Origin: Sphingomonas parva (ex Maeng et al. 2020)
Lineage (GTDB): Bacteria; Pseudomonadota; Alphaproteobacteria; Sphingomonadales; Sphingomonadaceae
DNA: 64,000 nt
Direction of reading: 5' to 3'
Assembly: GCF_004564275.1 (NCBI RefSeq)
Contig: NZ_SPDV01000028.1
Span: 40,339 to 104,338, forward strand
The position numbers were made by a program, and so were the translations under genes. The notes under the pieces are model-generated. The model was not told where the DNA came from and did no database searches. It worked only from the letters and a program-made list of their open reading frames with translations. Positions 45,134 through 53,658 of the stretch are shown here, one piece after another (within the stretch, counting starts at the first letter, position 1; every line of letters starts with the position of its first letter).

Positions 45134-46249
45134 ATGCGGACTGCCTGGCTTGGATTCGCCGCCGCGCTGATCCTCGCCACGGTCGCGACGGCGCAGCCGC
45201 GCCAGGAGAGCTACCGGATCTTCCAGTTCCCCGCCGACGCGATCCCGCGCATCGACGGCGATCCGGCCGACTGGGGCGCGGTCGGCGACGGATATGTCGT
45301 CGACACCACGCAGCTCGCCGCCGACGACGGATCGAGTCGCCGGCCGGATCCGGCCAGCCTTACGGTCCGGGTCCGCGTCGGCTGGGTGAAGGGCCTCAAC
45401 CGCCTCTTCTTCCTCTACGAGGCCGAGGACGATCACTGGGACTTCGCCGGCCTCGACCTCGGCGGCGACATCTTCGAGCTGGTCGTCGACGGCGACCGCT
45501 CCGGCGGCCCGTTGATCGCCCGTTTCCATCCCGAGCTCGCGTCCCGCCCCGGCGCGACGCCCGGACCGCTCGCCATGTCGGACGAAGACGCCTGGTTCGG
45601 CTTCCAGAACATCCACGCCCAGAATTACCACATCTTCACGCCGCCGGGGGAGCGTGACTGGGCGATGGCCTGGGGTCCGCAGGCGGACTGGATCAAGCGC
45701 CTGCCGTTCGCCAACGCCGCTTACCGCTACGACTTCAGGCCCGGCGGGCGCGGGCGCCTCACCCTCGAATTCTGGATCACCCCGTTCGATCTCGCCTCGC
45801 CGGACGGGCCCGGGCGCTCGATCGAGACGAAGCTCGAGGAGGACAAGGTGATCGCGATGTCCTGGGCGGTGATCGACCGCGACGGGCCGGCGGCGCGCAG
45901 CGGCTTCTGGAACCTGTCCGACGCGCACACGATGTACGGCCAGGCCTCGCAGCTCCGCGCGTTCCGGCTGATGCCGCGCGATCCGCCGCCCCGCCTCGCG
46001 GCCGACTGGCGCTTCACCATGATCGACCGCGACCGCCGGATCGTCGCGTTCCGCGACGAGAGCCGGGGTAGCGTCACCGGCTGGCATTGGGATTTCGGCG
46101 ACGGCGGGACCTCGACCGAGCAGCACCCGGTCCACCGTTATGCCCGGCCGGGCAAATATGTCGTCGTGCTCCGCGCCTCCGGGCCCGGCGGCAGCGCCCG
46201 CCTCGCCAAGGTCTGGGACGTCTCGTTCGTCGCGGATCCGCCGAAATGA
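45134..46249 (+). CDS. Secreted CBM9-like plus PKD-domain protein
   Basis: A 371-residue protein with a signal peptide ending at TAQP. Residues 35-270 resemble a family-9 carbohydrate-binding domain of the sugar-sensing type (PRIDGDPADWGAVGDGYVVD, LTVRVRVGWVKGLNRLFFLYE, LTLEFWITPFD). A C-terminal PKD domain (WHWDFGDGGTS, HRYARPGKYVVVLRA) follows. No catalytic motif is evident. It probably binds pectic glycans at the cell surface. It is third in the iclR operon, and its stop overlaps the start of the next GH28 gene (ATGA). Confidence 0.75.
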   Translation: MRTAWLGFAAALILATVATAQPRQESYRIFQFPADAIPRIDGDPADWGAVGDGYVVDTTQLAADDGSSRRPDPASLTVRVRVGWVKGLNRLFFLYEAEDDHWDFAGLDLGGDIFELVVDGDRSGGPLIARFHPELASRPGATPGPLAMSDEDAWFGFQNIHAQNYHIFTPPGERDWAMAWGPQADWIKRLPFANAAYRYDFRPGGRGRLTLEFWITPFDLASPDGPGRSIETKLEEDKVIAMSWAVIDRDGPAARSGFWNLSDAHTMYGQASQLRAFRLMPRDPPPRLAADWRFTMIDRDRRIVAFRDESRGSVTGWHWDFGDGGTSTEQHPVHRYARPGKYVVVLRASGPGGSARLAKVWDVSFVADPPK

Positions 46250-47631
46250 GCGGCCTGGCGCGCCGCCGGCTGCTCGCCCTGCTCGCCGGCGCGGCCGCCG
46301 CGCTGCGCGCCCTGCCCGCCGCGGCCGCCGTGCGCATCTTCGACGTCGAGGATTACGGCGCGGCCGGCGACGGCAGGACCCCCGATACGCAATCCATCCA
46401 GCGCGCGATCGACGCGGCGGCTGCGGCGGGCGGCGGAGCACGCGTGCTGCTGCGGCGCGGACGAACCTATCTGACCGGCCCGCTCCGCCTCGCCGCCGGA
46501 ATCGACTTTCGGGTCGATGGCGTGCTCCGGGTCAGCATTGATCCCGCCGATTACGCCCAGCCCTCCCTGCTCCATGCGAAGAGCGCGCCCGGCCTGACGA
46601 TCAGCGGCAGCGGCACGATCGACGGCCGCTCGCCGGAGTTCATGGAGCGTTACGACGCCGCCGACGAATGGTGGATCCCCAAGGCGTTCCGCCCGCGCCT
46701 GATCGTGCTGGAGGACTGCGAGCGGCTGACCATCCGCGGCGTCACCATCGTCGACGCGCCGAGCTGGACCGTCCATCTCGTCGGCTGCCGCGGAGTGCTG
46801 GTCGACGGCATCACGATCCGCAACCAGCGCGACGTGCCCAATTGCGACGGCATCGATCCCGATCACTGCCAGGACGTCGTGATCCGCAACTGCCGGATCA
46901 CCTGCGGCGACGACGCGACCGTGATCAAGACCACCGCCGCCTTCCCGCAATACGGCCCGTCGACCCGCATCCATGTCCACGATTGCGTGCTCGACACCCA
47001 GGATTCCGGACTCAAGATCGGCACCGAGACGACCCAGGACATCCACGACATCCGCTTCGAGCGCTGCCGGATCGTGTCCAGCTGCCGCGGCCTCACCATC
47101 CAGCTTCGCGATCCGGGCGACGTCCACGACATCCTGTTCCGCGACGTGGATTTCGTCTCCCGCTATCACTCGGCGCCCTGGTGGGGCCGCGGCGAGGCGA
47201 TCTCGTTCACCGCCATCCCGCGCAACGCCGACACGAAGGTCGGCACGATCCGCGACGTCCGGGTCGAGCGGGTCCGTGGCCGCGCCGAGAACAGCGTCCG
47301 GATCGAGGGGCTCGGCGGCGGCCGCGTCCGCGACGTCACGCTCGAGCGGGTCGACCTGACGCTCGGCCGCACGACCGCCTATCCGGGCGCCGTTTTCGAC
47401 AACCGACCGACCGCGGTCGTGCCGCCGATCGAGCCCCACCCCACCCCGGCGATCAGCATCCGCAACGCGGAGGCCGTCACCCTGCGCGACTGCGCCGTGC
47501 GCTGGTCCGGCGCCCTGCCCGAGAGCTTCACCCACGCCCTCCAGGCCGAGAACGCGCCGGGCCTCACCTTCTCGAACTTCCGCGGCGAGGCGGCCCATCC
47601 GGAGCGTTTCGCCGCGATCCGGATCTCTTAG
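46246..47631 (+). CDS. Secreted GH28 (polygalacturonase / RG-galacturonohydrolase type)
   Basis: A 461-residue beta-helix hydrolase with signal peptide (RRRLLALLAGAAAALRALPAAA). The catalytic aspartates are Asp201 and Asp204 (NCDGIDPDH) and Asp222/Asp223 (CGDDATVIKT). DSGLKIGTET corresponds to the substrate-binding R/K-I-K region. It opens with the usual IFDVEDYGAAGDG. Endo versus exo action, and homogalacturonan versus RG, cannot be told. It is the last gene of iclR-rhamnose dehydrogenase-CBM9-GH28. It converges with TonB receptor 2 across a 19-base gap. Confidence 0.88.
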   Translation: MSGLARRRLLALLAGAAAALRALPAAAAVRIFDVEDYGAAGDGRTPDTQSIQRAIDAAAAAGGGARVLLRRGRTYLTGPLRLAAGIDFRVDGVLRVSIDPADYAQPSLLHAKSAPGLTISGSGTIDGRSPEFMERYDAADEWWIPKAFRPRLIVLEDCERLTIRGVTIVDAPSWTVHLVGCRGVLVDGITIRNQRDVPNCDGIDPDHCQDVVIRNCRITCGDDATVIKTTAAFPQYGPSTRIHVHDCVLDTQDSGLKIGTETTQDIHDIRFERCRIVSSCRGLTIQLRDPGDVHDILFRDVDFVSRYHSAPWWGRGEAISFTAIPRNADTKVGTIRDVRVERVRGRAENSVRIEGLGGGRVRDVTLERVDLTLGRTTAYPGAVFDNRPTAVVPPIEPHPTPAISIRNAEAVTLRDCAVRWSGALPESFTHALQAENAPGLTFSNFRGEAAHPERFAAIRIS

Positions 47632-47650
47632 GCTCCCACCGCTCTGCCCG

Positions 47651-50644
47651 TCAGAACTTGAAGCGGGCGCCGACGAAGAACTGGCGGCCGGTCTTGCTGA
47701 ACACCTGCTGGTCGCGGATCGTCTTGCCGTCCCAGAAGTCGGTCGGCTGGTCGGTGAGGTTCAGCATGTCGATGTTGATGCCGATATTGTCGGTGAGATC
47801 GTAGGACAAAGCGGCATCGAGGTTGAAGGTCGAATAGGAGCCGGTGGCATCGGCGAGCCCGGCGCGCAGCGGCACCTGGCGCAGATACTCCTTGCGATAG
47901 GCGCCCGAGAGGCGCGCCGAGAAGCCGCCTTTCTCGTAATAGAGCGTCGCGTTGAACGAGTGGGGCGAGACGTTGATCAGCTGGTCCCGGAGCACCGGCC
48001 CGTTCGGGTTCGCCGTCAGGAAATAGCTGATCTTCGAGTTGATGTGGGTGTAGTTGAGCAGGGCGCCGAAGTTGCTGAGGAAGCCGGGCAGGAAGGTGAA
48101 CGGCTGCTGATAGTTGACCTCGAGGCCGCGGATCCGGCCGCCTTCGGTGGTCTGGAAATTGGTGATGTTCAGCGGCGTGTTGGGGTCGGTGCCGGCCGGG
48201 AAGGCCGAGGCCGGGATGCCGCTGTTGCCGACGGTCGTCTGGGTCAGCAATTGCTGGGCGAAGGTCTTCAGGTCCTTCTGGAACACCGCGACCTGGAGGA
48301 CGGCGCCGGGCATGAAATACCATTCGGCGCTGGCGTCGTAATTGTTCGAGCGGAACGGCTCGAGCTCGGGGTTGCCGACCGTCGAGGTGAACAGGTTGCC
48401 GGTCGTGCTGACGGCGCCGCCCGGCGTCAGATTGCTGAGCGCCGGCCGCGAGATCGCCTTGGCGGCGGCGAAGCGGAAGACGAGGTCCTCGCCGACCTCG
48501 ACCGCAAGGTTCGCGGCCGGCAGGAAATCCTCGTACGAGCGCCGCGCCTCGACGATCGGCAAGGCAGCGGAGATGAAGCCGGTCGAGAATTGCTTGGTCC
48601 AGGCATAGCGGGCGCCGAGATTGCCGCGCAGGCGAATCGTCTCGTTCAGCGGCAGATCGAAATCGAGCTGCAGATAGGGGCTGGTGTCGGTCTCGCGGAC
48701 GAAGCGGTTGTTGCCGAGCGCGGCGGCGGTGCCGATGCGGAAATCGCCGAGGGCGTTCTGGCAGTTGCAATTGTAATCGTAGACCGCCTCGAAGGCGTCG
48801 ATGTCGGGCACGATGAAGCTGGTCGTCGAGCCCTCCGGCAGGTTCAGCCCGCGGCCGAAATTGGTGATCGGCTGGCTGAGCGAGGCCACCGACGAGCCGG
48901 CGGGGATCGGCGCGTTGATGATCGTCGAGGTCAGCCGCGACTGGCTCTGCGTCTCGAACGTGAAGCGTTTGTAGGCGAAGCCGACCTTGCCGGTGACATA
49001 TTGATCGAATTCCCAGGCGAAATCGGCCTTGGCGTTGCGGAACTTGTTGTCGACCCGCTGGCGCTGGACGCGGATGTCCGAATAACCGTTGATGAAGTTC
49101 CAGTTCGCCGGATCGGAGGCGTCGAAGCCGAAGTTCAGGATCGGCCGGCGCTTGTCCTCGCGGGAATCGAAGACGAAGCCGTCGCTGTCGAGGCGATCGA
49201 ACGAGATCAGGGTGAATTCCGGCACCTTGAACAGCGACCGGGATTCGCCGGCCAGCACGTTGAGCACGCCGCGATCGCCGAACTCCTGGCGCAAGGCGCC
49301 CGAGACCTGCCAGAAGTGGGTCACCGAGCGCTCGAACGCATTGGTCATGCGGAAATCGGTGTCGTCGAACACGCCGTAGCGGAGCAGCCCGGTCTCATCG
49401 ACCTCTGCCTCGCGGATCTTCATGTTCGGCCGCCCGGTTGCCTGGCGCGCGGTCAGGCTGCCCGCCGCGGTGCCGTTGCCGCGGTTGAAGCTGATCGGAT
49501 TGGTGGCGAGATCGTTCTTGCGCTGGTCGTAGCGCGAATAGGCGCCGTCGATGGTGAGCAGCGTCCTGTCGCTCGGCTGCCACTGGACTGCGGCGGTGAG
49601 GCCGAGCCTTTTCTGCCGGTTGACGAACCGGCCGTAGCCGGGGAGCCGCGGGACGAAGACGCCGGCGCGCGCGACCTCCGCATAGGCCGCCGGGGTCGAG
49701 CCAGGGACCGGCCCCGGCGCGGGCGTGCAGTTCGGCGTGAACGGCGCCGTCGTCACCAGAGTGTTGATCGGCGTGACCGCGGTGCCCGGCACGACCGGGC
49801 AGAAGCCCTGCTGCGATTCCCAGAAATCGGAAAGCGCGGTGTTCGAATAGGCTTCCTCCTCGACCGTACGCTCGGAATAGGCGCCGGAGACGAGCACGCC
49901 GATCGTATCGTTCGCGAACGTATCGCTGATCAGCGCAGCGACCCGCGGCTGCACGTGCTTGCCCATTTCGTAATAAGCGCCCTGCACCGAGGCGGCGCCG
50001 CGCAGGCCCTTCCTGTCGAACGGGCGCGCCGTCTGCAGGTCGACGGTCGCGCCGAGCGAGCCTTCGTCGATCTCGGCCGATTGCGACTTGCGCACCGTGA
50101 TCGAGTTGAACAGCTCCGACGCGAACAGGCTGAAATCGAAGCCGCGGCCCCGGTTGATCGTCGAGCCCAGCGTCGAGCCGGTCGTCGCCGAGATCGCCTC
50201 GAGCCCGTTCAGGCGGACGCGCGAGAAATCCCCGCCGAGGCCGCGCACGGTGATGTTGCGGCCTTCGCCGGCGTCGCGCTCGATCGAGATGCCGGGCACG
50301 CGTTGCAGCGACTCGGCGAGGTTCGCATCGGGGAAGTCCGCGATGTCCTCGGCGTTGATGACGTCGACGATGTCGTTCGAGTTGCGCTTGGCGTTGATCG
50401 CGCTCTGCAGGGCGCCGCGGAAGCCGGTGACGACGATGTCTTCCTCCGGCTGGGCCGCCGTGCCGGCCGGCTGCGCCTCCGCCGCCTGATCCTGGGCGGT
50501 GGTCTCGTCGCCGGGCTCGACGGTGGCGCCGGGCTCCTGCTGGGCGAGCGCGGGTGTGGCACCGAGGGCCGCGAAGGCGGCGGCAAGGGCGAGGCTGGGA
50601 AGGGAAGCGCCGCTCAGCGAGCGCGGCCGTGCGCGAAAGTGCAT
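47651..50644 (-). CDS. TonB-dependent outer-membrane receptor 2
   Basis: About 997 residues. It has a signal peptide (LPSLALAAAFAALGATPALAQ), TonB-box-like DIVVTGFRGALQ, a plug with DIADFPDANLAESLQRVPGISI and ITVRGLGGDFSRVRLNG, then a barrel ending QFFVGARFKF. The plug wording is that of sphingomonad and Caulobacter oligosaccharide receptors. The ATG at 50644 is chosen over one two codons earlier because GGAG lies six bases before it. Operator J is 77 bases upstream and there is no GntR site, so it should belong only to the palindrome regulon. The likely cargo is RG-I or galacturonate oligomers. Confidence 0.9.
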   Translation of the reverse strand: MHFRARPRSLSGASLPSLALAAAFAALGATPALAQQEPGATVEPGDETTAQDQAAEAQPAGTAAQPEEDIVVTGFRGALQSAINAKRNSNDIVDVINAEDIADFPDANLAESLQRVPGISIERDAGEGRNITVRGLGGDFSRVRLNGLEAISATTGSTLGSTINRGRGFDFSLFASELFNSITVRKSQSAEIDEGSLGATVDLQTARPFDRKGLRGAASVQGAYYEMGKHVQPRVAALISDTFANDTIGVLVSGAYSERTVEEEAYSNTALSDFWESQQGFCPVVPGTAVTPINTLVTTAPFTPNCTPAPGPVPGSTPAAYAEVARAGVFVPRLPGYGRFVNRQKRLGLTAAVQWQPSDRTLLTIDGAYSRYDQRKNDLATNPISFNRGNGTAAGSLTARQATGRPNMKIREAEVDETGLLRYGVFDDTDFRMTNAFERSVTHFWQVSGALRQEFGDRGVLNVLAGESRSLFKVPEFTLISFDRLDSDGFVFDSREDKRRPILNFGFDASDPANWNFINGYSDIRVQRQRVDNKFRNAKADFAWEFDQYVTGKVGFAYKRFTFETQSQSRLTSTIINAPIPAGSSVASLSQPITNFGRGLNLPEGSTTSFIVPDIDAFEAVYDYNCNCQNALGDFRIGTAAALGNNRFVRETDTSPYLQLDFDLPLNETIRLRGNLGARYAWTKQFSTGFISAALPIVEARRSYEDFLPAANLAVEVGEDLVFRFAAAKAISRPALSNLTPGGAVSTTGNLFTSTVGNPELEPFRSNNYDASAEWYFMPGAVLQVAVFQKDLKTFAQQLLTQTTVGNSGIPASAFPAGTDPNTPLNITNFQTTEGGRIRGLEVNYQQPFTFLPGFLSNFGALLNYTHINSKISYFLTANPNGPVLRDQLINVSPHSFNATLYYEKGGFSARLSGAYRKEYLRQVPLRAGLADATGSYSTFNLDAALSYDLTDNIGINIDMLNLTDQPTDFWDGKTIRDQQVFSKTGRQFFVGARFKF

Positions 50645-50720
50645 GTCCATCTCCGTCTTCGGGAAACCGAACGCATCCGACGAGACTCGGAGGGGGAAAC
50701 CCTCTCCCACGCCACTATCT

Positions 50721-50749
50721 TATAATGTGGGACACGATCTCATATCGTG
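50721..50749. promoter_or_regulatory. 29-bp palindromic operator, copy J (upstream of TonB receptor 2)
   Basis: Half-site TATAATGTGGGA, five-base spacer, half-site TCTCATATCGTG. It is in the 282-base gap between the receptor and the divergent glutamine-synthetase-like gene, nearer the receptor. The rest of the gap shows nothing specific. Confidence 0.73.
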
Positions 50750-50926
50750 AGGACAGCTGTCAACGCATGACGCTCCGGTGCGGCGCTGCGGCGCGCGAAA
50801 AGCGGGCGCCGTGGCCGGAGGGCAACAGACCCCCTCCAGCGCCGCTGACCCGGGCTAATGTCGGGGGCTCGCCCGCGTGCGGCGGATCGGTTAGGTCTGG
50901 CCGGCACTTTCTCGAGGCGGGCCAGC

Positions 50927-52285
50927 ATGCAGGCGAATCCGGCGGAGATCATGAAGCTGCTGGCGGAGCGCGATCCGCCCTGCGCCAAGGTGGGCGTGTT
51001 CGACATCGACGGCATCTTCCGCGGCAAATACATGTCGGCGGACAAGCTCCGCTCCGTGCTAGAGAAGGGCTTCGGCTTCTGCGACGTGGTGCTGGGCTGG
51101 GACTCGAGCGACCAGCTCTACGACAATGCCGCCTACACCGGCTGGCACACCGCTTATCCCGACGCCTCGGTGCGCCTGATCCCCGAGACGCTCCGCGCCA
51201 TTCCGTTCGAGGACGGGATGCCGCTCATCCTCGGCGAGTTCGCCGGCGAGGCGGAGACGATCTGCCCTCGCGGCCTGCTGCGCAGGATCCTCGGCCGAGC
51301 CGACGACATGGGGTTCGCGGTGAAAGCGGCGGCGGAGTTCGAGTTCTTCGTGTTCGAGGAGACGCCGAACTCGATCCGCGACAAGGGCTATCGCGGCCTG
51401 AAGCCGATCACGCCCGGCCATTTCGGCTATTCGATGCTGCGCTCCGGTGTGCACGCCGATTTCTACCGTGACCTGTGGAGCCTGTGCGAGGCGATGCGCA
51501 TGCCGCTCGAGGGATTGCATACCGAGACGGGGCCGGGCGTGATCGAAGCGGCGATCGCGGTCGACGAGGCGCTCGAGGCCGCCGACCGAGCCGCCCTGTT
51601 CAAGACGATGACCAAGATCCTCTGCCAGCGCCGCGGCTGGATGGCGACGTTCATGGCGAAATGGTCGGTCGACTGGCCGGGCCAGTCGGGCCATCTCCAC
51701 ATGTCGCTGACCGACCGCGCGACCGGCGAGCCTGTGTTCTTCGACGAGAGCAATCCGCTCTCCATGTCCAACCGTATGCGCTGGTTCGTCGGCGGCCAGC
51801 AGCAATTGATGCCCGAGCTCCTGGCGATGCTGGCGCCGACGGTGAACGCCTTCACGCGGCTGATCCCGGGCTTCTGGGCGCCGACCTCGGCGAGCTGGGG
51901 GCATGAGAACCGGACCTGCGCGCTGCGCGTGATCGGCGGATCGGCGAAGGCGCAGCGCGTCGAGTGCCGGATCACCGCCGCCGACATCAATCCCTATGTC
52001 GCGCTCGCCGCCGCGATCGGCGCCGGCCTGTGGGGCATCGCGCATCGGATCGAGCCCGACGCGCCGATCGAAGGCAATGCCTATGCCCAGGAGGCGCCGC
52101 CCGAGCGCCGCCTCCCCGCCACCTTGTGGGAGGCGGCGCAGCGGCTGCGCGGATCGGAGGCCGCACGCGAATTGTTCGGCGCCGCTTTCGTCGATCATTA
52201 TGCCGCCACCCGCGAATGGGAGGAACGGGAGGCGCGCAAGGCGGTCACCGACTGGCAGCTCGCCCGTTATTTCGAGATCATCTGA
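50927..52285 (+). CDS. Glutamine-synthetase-like ligase (probable gamma-glutamyl-amine synthetase)
   Basis: A 452-residue member of the GS type I/PuuA-like group. It has the beta-grasp start (PPCAKVGVFDIDGIFRGKYM), the metal-site element AAEFEFFVFEE, GHLHMSL with the active-site His, the arginine-rich HENRTCALRV, and ECRITAADINPYVALA. The operon with aldehyde and alcohol dehydrogenases argues against nitrogen assimilation and for gamma-glutamylation of an amine or amino-alcohol such as ethanolamine before oxidation. The substrate is inferred only. The stop overlaps the next start (TGATG). Confidence 0.8.
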   Translation: MQANPAEIMKLLAERDPPCAKVGVFDIDGIFRGKYMSADKLRSVLEKGFGFCDVVLGWDSSDQLYDNAAYTGWHTAYPDASVRLIPETLRAIPFEDGMPLILGEFAGEAETICPRGLLRRILGRADDMGFAVKAAAEFEFFVFEETPNSIRDKGYRGLKPITPGHFGYSMLRSGVHADFYRDLWSLCEAMRMPLEGLHTETGPGVIEAAIAVDEALEAADRAALFKTMTKILCQRRGWMATFMAKWSVDWPGQSGHLHMSLTDRATGEPVFFDESNPLSMSNRMRWFVGGQQQLMPELLAMLAPTVNAFTRLIPGFWAPTSASWGHENRTCALRVIGGSAKAQRVECRITAADINPYVALAAAIGAGLWGIAHRIEPDAPIEGNAYAQEAPPERRLPATLWEAAQRLRGSEAARELFGAAFVDHYAATREWEEREARKAVTDWQLARYFEII

Positions 52286-53658
52286 TGGACGAGATCGTCT
52301 GCCTGTCGCCGGTCGACGGCCGCGAGGTGGCGCGGCGGCGGCTCGCCTCCCCGGCCGAGATCGAGCGTGCCCTGGAGGAGGCGCGGCGGGCGCAGCGCGA
52401 ATGGGCGCAGGTGCCGCTCGACGCGCGCTGCCGCGTCCTCGGCCGCTTCGTCGAGGCGATGGAGGCGCTCAATCCTCTGATCGTCCCGGAGCTCGCCTGG
52501 CAGATGGGACGGCCGGTCCGCTACAGCGGCGAGTTCCGCTCGCTCGCCGAGCGGGTGAAGGAGATGCTCGCGCTCGTGCCCGAAGCGCTCGGCCCGGTGG
52601 GCGATCCGGAGGCGGGACGCTTCGTGACCCGGGTGCCTGCCGGGCTCGTCCTGGTTCTCGCGCCCTGGAACTACCCGTTTCTCACCGCCGCCAACACGAT
52701 CGTGCCGGCGCTGCTCGCCGGCAATGCCGTGCTGCTCAAGCACGCCGCCCAGACTCCGCTCGCCGGCGAGCGCTTCGCCGAGGCGCTGGCGAGCGCAGGA
52801 TTGCCCGAGGGCCTGTTCCACAACCTGTTCCTCAGCCATGACGACGTCGTCCGGCTGCTCGCCTCCGGCCGGATCGATCACGCCACCTTCACCGGCTCGG
52901 TCGCGGGCGGGCGGGCCGTCGAGCGGGCCGCCGCCCGCCGCTTCACCACGCTGACGCTTGAGCTCGGCGGCAAGGATGCGGCCTATGTGCGCGCGGACGC
53001 GGCGCTCGACACAGCGGTGGAGGGGCTGGTCGACGGCAGCTTCTACAACAGCGGCCAATCGTGCTGCGGTATCGAGCGCATCTATGTCGAGGAGAGCGTC
53101 TGGGATCCGTTCGTCGACGCGTTCGTCGCGGCGACCGAGCTTTACCGGCTTGGCGACCCGCTCGATCCGGAGACCAGCCTCGGCCCGATGGCCAGCCCGC
53201 GGCTCGCCGGCGAGGTTCGCGCCCAGACCGGCGAGGCGCTGGCGGCGGGCGCCGAGGCGCATGTCGCACGCCAGCTCTTCCCGGCCGACGCGCCCGGCAC
53301 CGCCTGGCTGATGCCCCAGGTGCTGACCGGCGTCGATCACGGGATGCGGCTGATGCGCGAGGAGACGTTCGGCCCGGTGGTCGGGATCATGAAGGTGGAG
53401 GGCGACGAAGAGGCGCTGCGCCTGGTCAACGACTCCGCCTACGGCCTGACCGCGTCGATCTGGACGCAGGACCTCGACGCCGCGCGCCGGCTCGCCCCGC
53501 GGATCGAGGCCGGCACCGTCTTCGCCAACCGCTGCGACTATCTCGATCCGCGCCTCGCCTGGACCGGGGTGAAGGACAGCGGCCGCGGCGCCTCGCTCGG
53601 CCGCTACGGCTTCGACTCGGTCACCCGGCCGCGATCCTTCCATTTGAGGAGCGCCTGA
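52285..53658 (+). CDS. NAD(P)-dependent aldehyde dehydrogenase
   Basis: A 457-residue ALDH. APWNYPF and KHAAQTPL frame the cofactor site, the general base Glu lies in LELGGKDAAYV, and the nucleophilic Cys in NSGQSCCGIERIYV. EETFGPVVGIMKV is the usual C-terminal block. The KHAAQT form, with His where Lys-Pro-Ser is common, is typical of the succinate-semialdehyde-like group in such clusters. It is translationally coupled on both sides (TGATG). It probably oxidises the gamma-glutamyl-aminoaldehyde made by the neighbouring alcohol dehydrogenase. Confidence 0.87.
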   Translation: MDEIVCLSPVDGREVARRRLASPAEIERALEEARRAQREWAQVPLDARCRVLGRFVEAMEALNPLIVPELAWQMGRPVRYSGEFRSLAERVKEMLALVPEALGPVGDPEAGRFVTRVPAGLVLVLAPWNYPFLTAANTIVPALLAGNAVLLKHAAQTPLAGERFAEALASAGLPEGLFHNLFLSHDDVVRLLASGRIDHATFTGSVAGGRAVERAAARRFTTLTLELGGKDAAYVRADAALDTAVEGLVDGSFYNSGQSCCGIERIYVEESVWDPFVDAFVAATELYRLGDPLDPETSLGPMASPRLAGEVRAQTGEALAAGAEAHVARQLFPADAPGTAWLMPQVLTGVDHGMRLMREETFGPVVGIMKVEGDEEALRLVNDSAYGLTASIWTQDLDAARRLAPRIEAGTVFANRCDYLDPRLAWTGVKDSGRGASLGRYGFDSVTRPRSFHLRSA

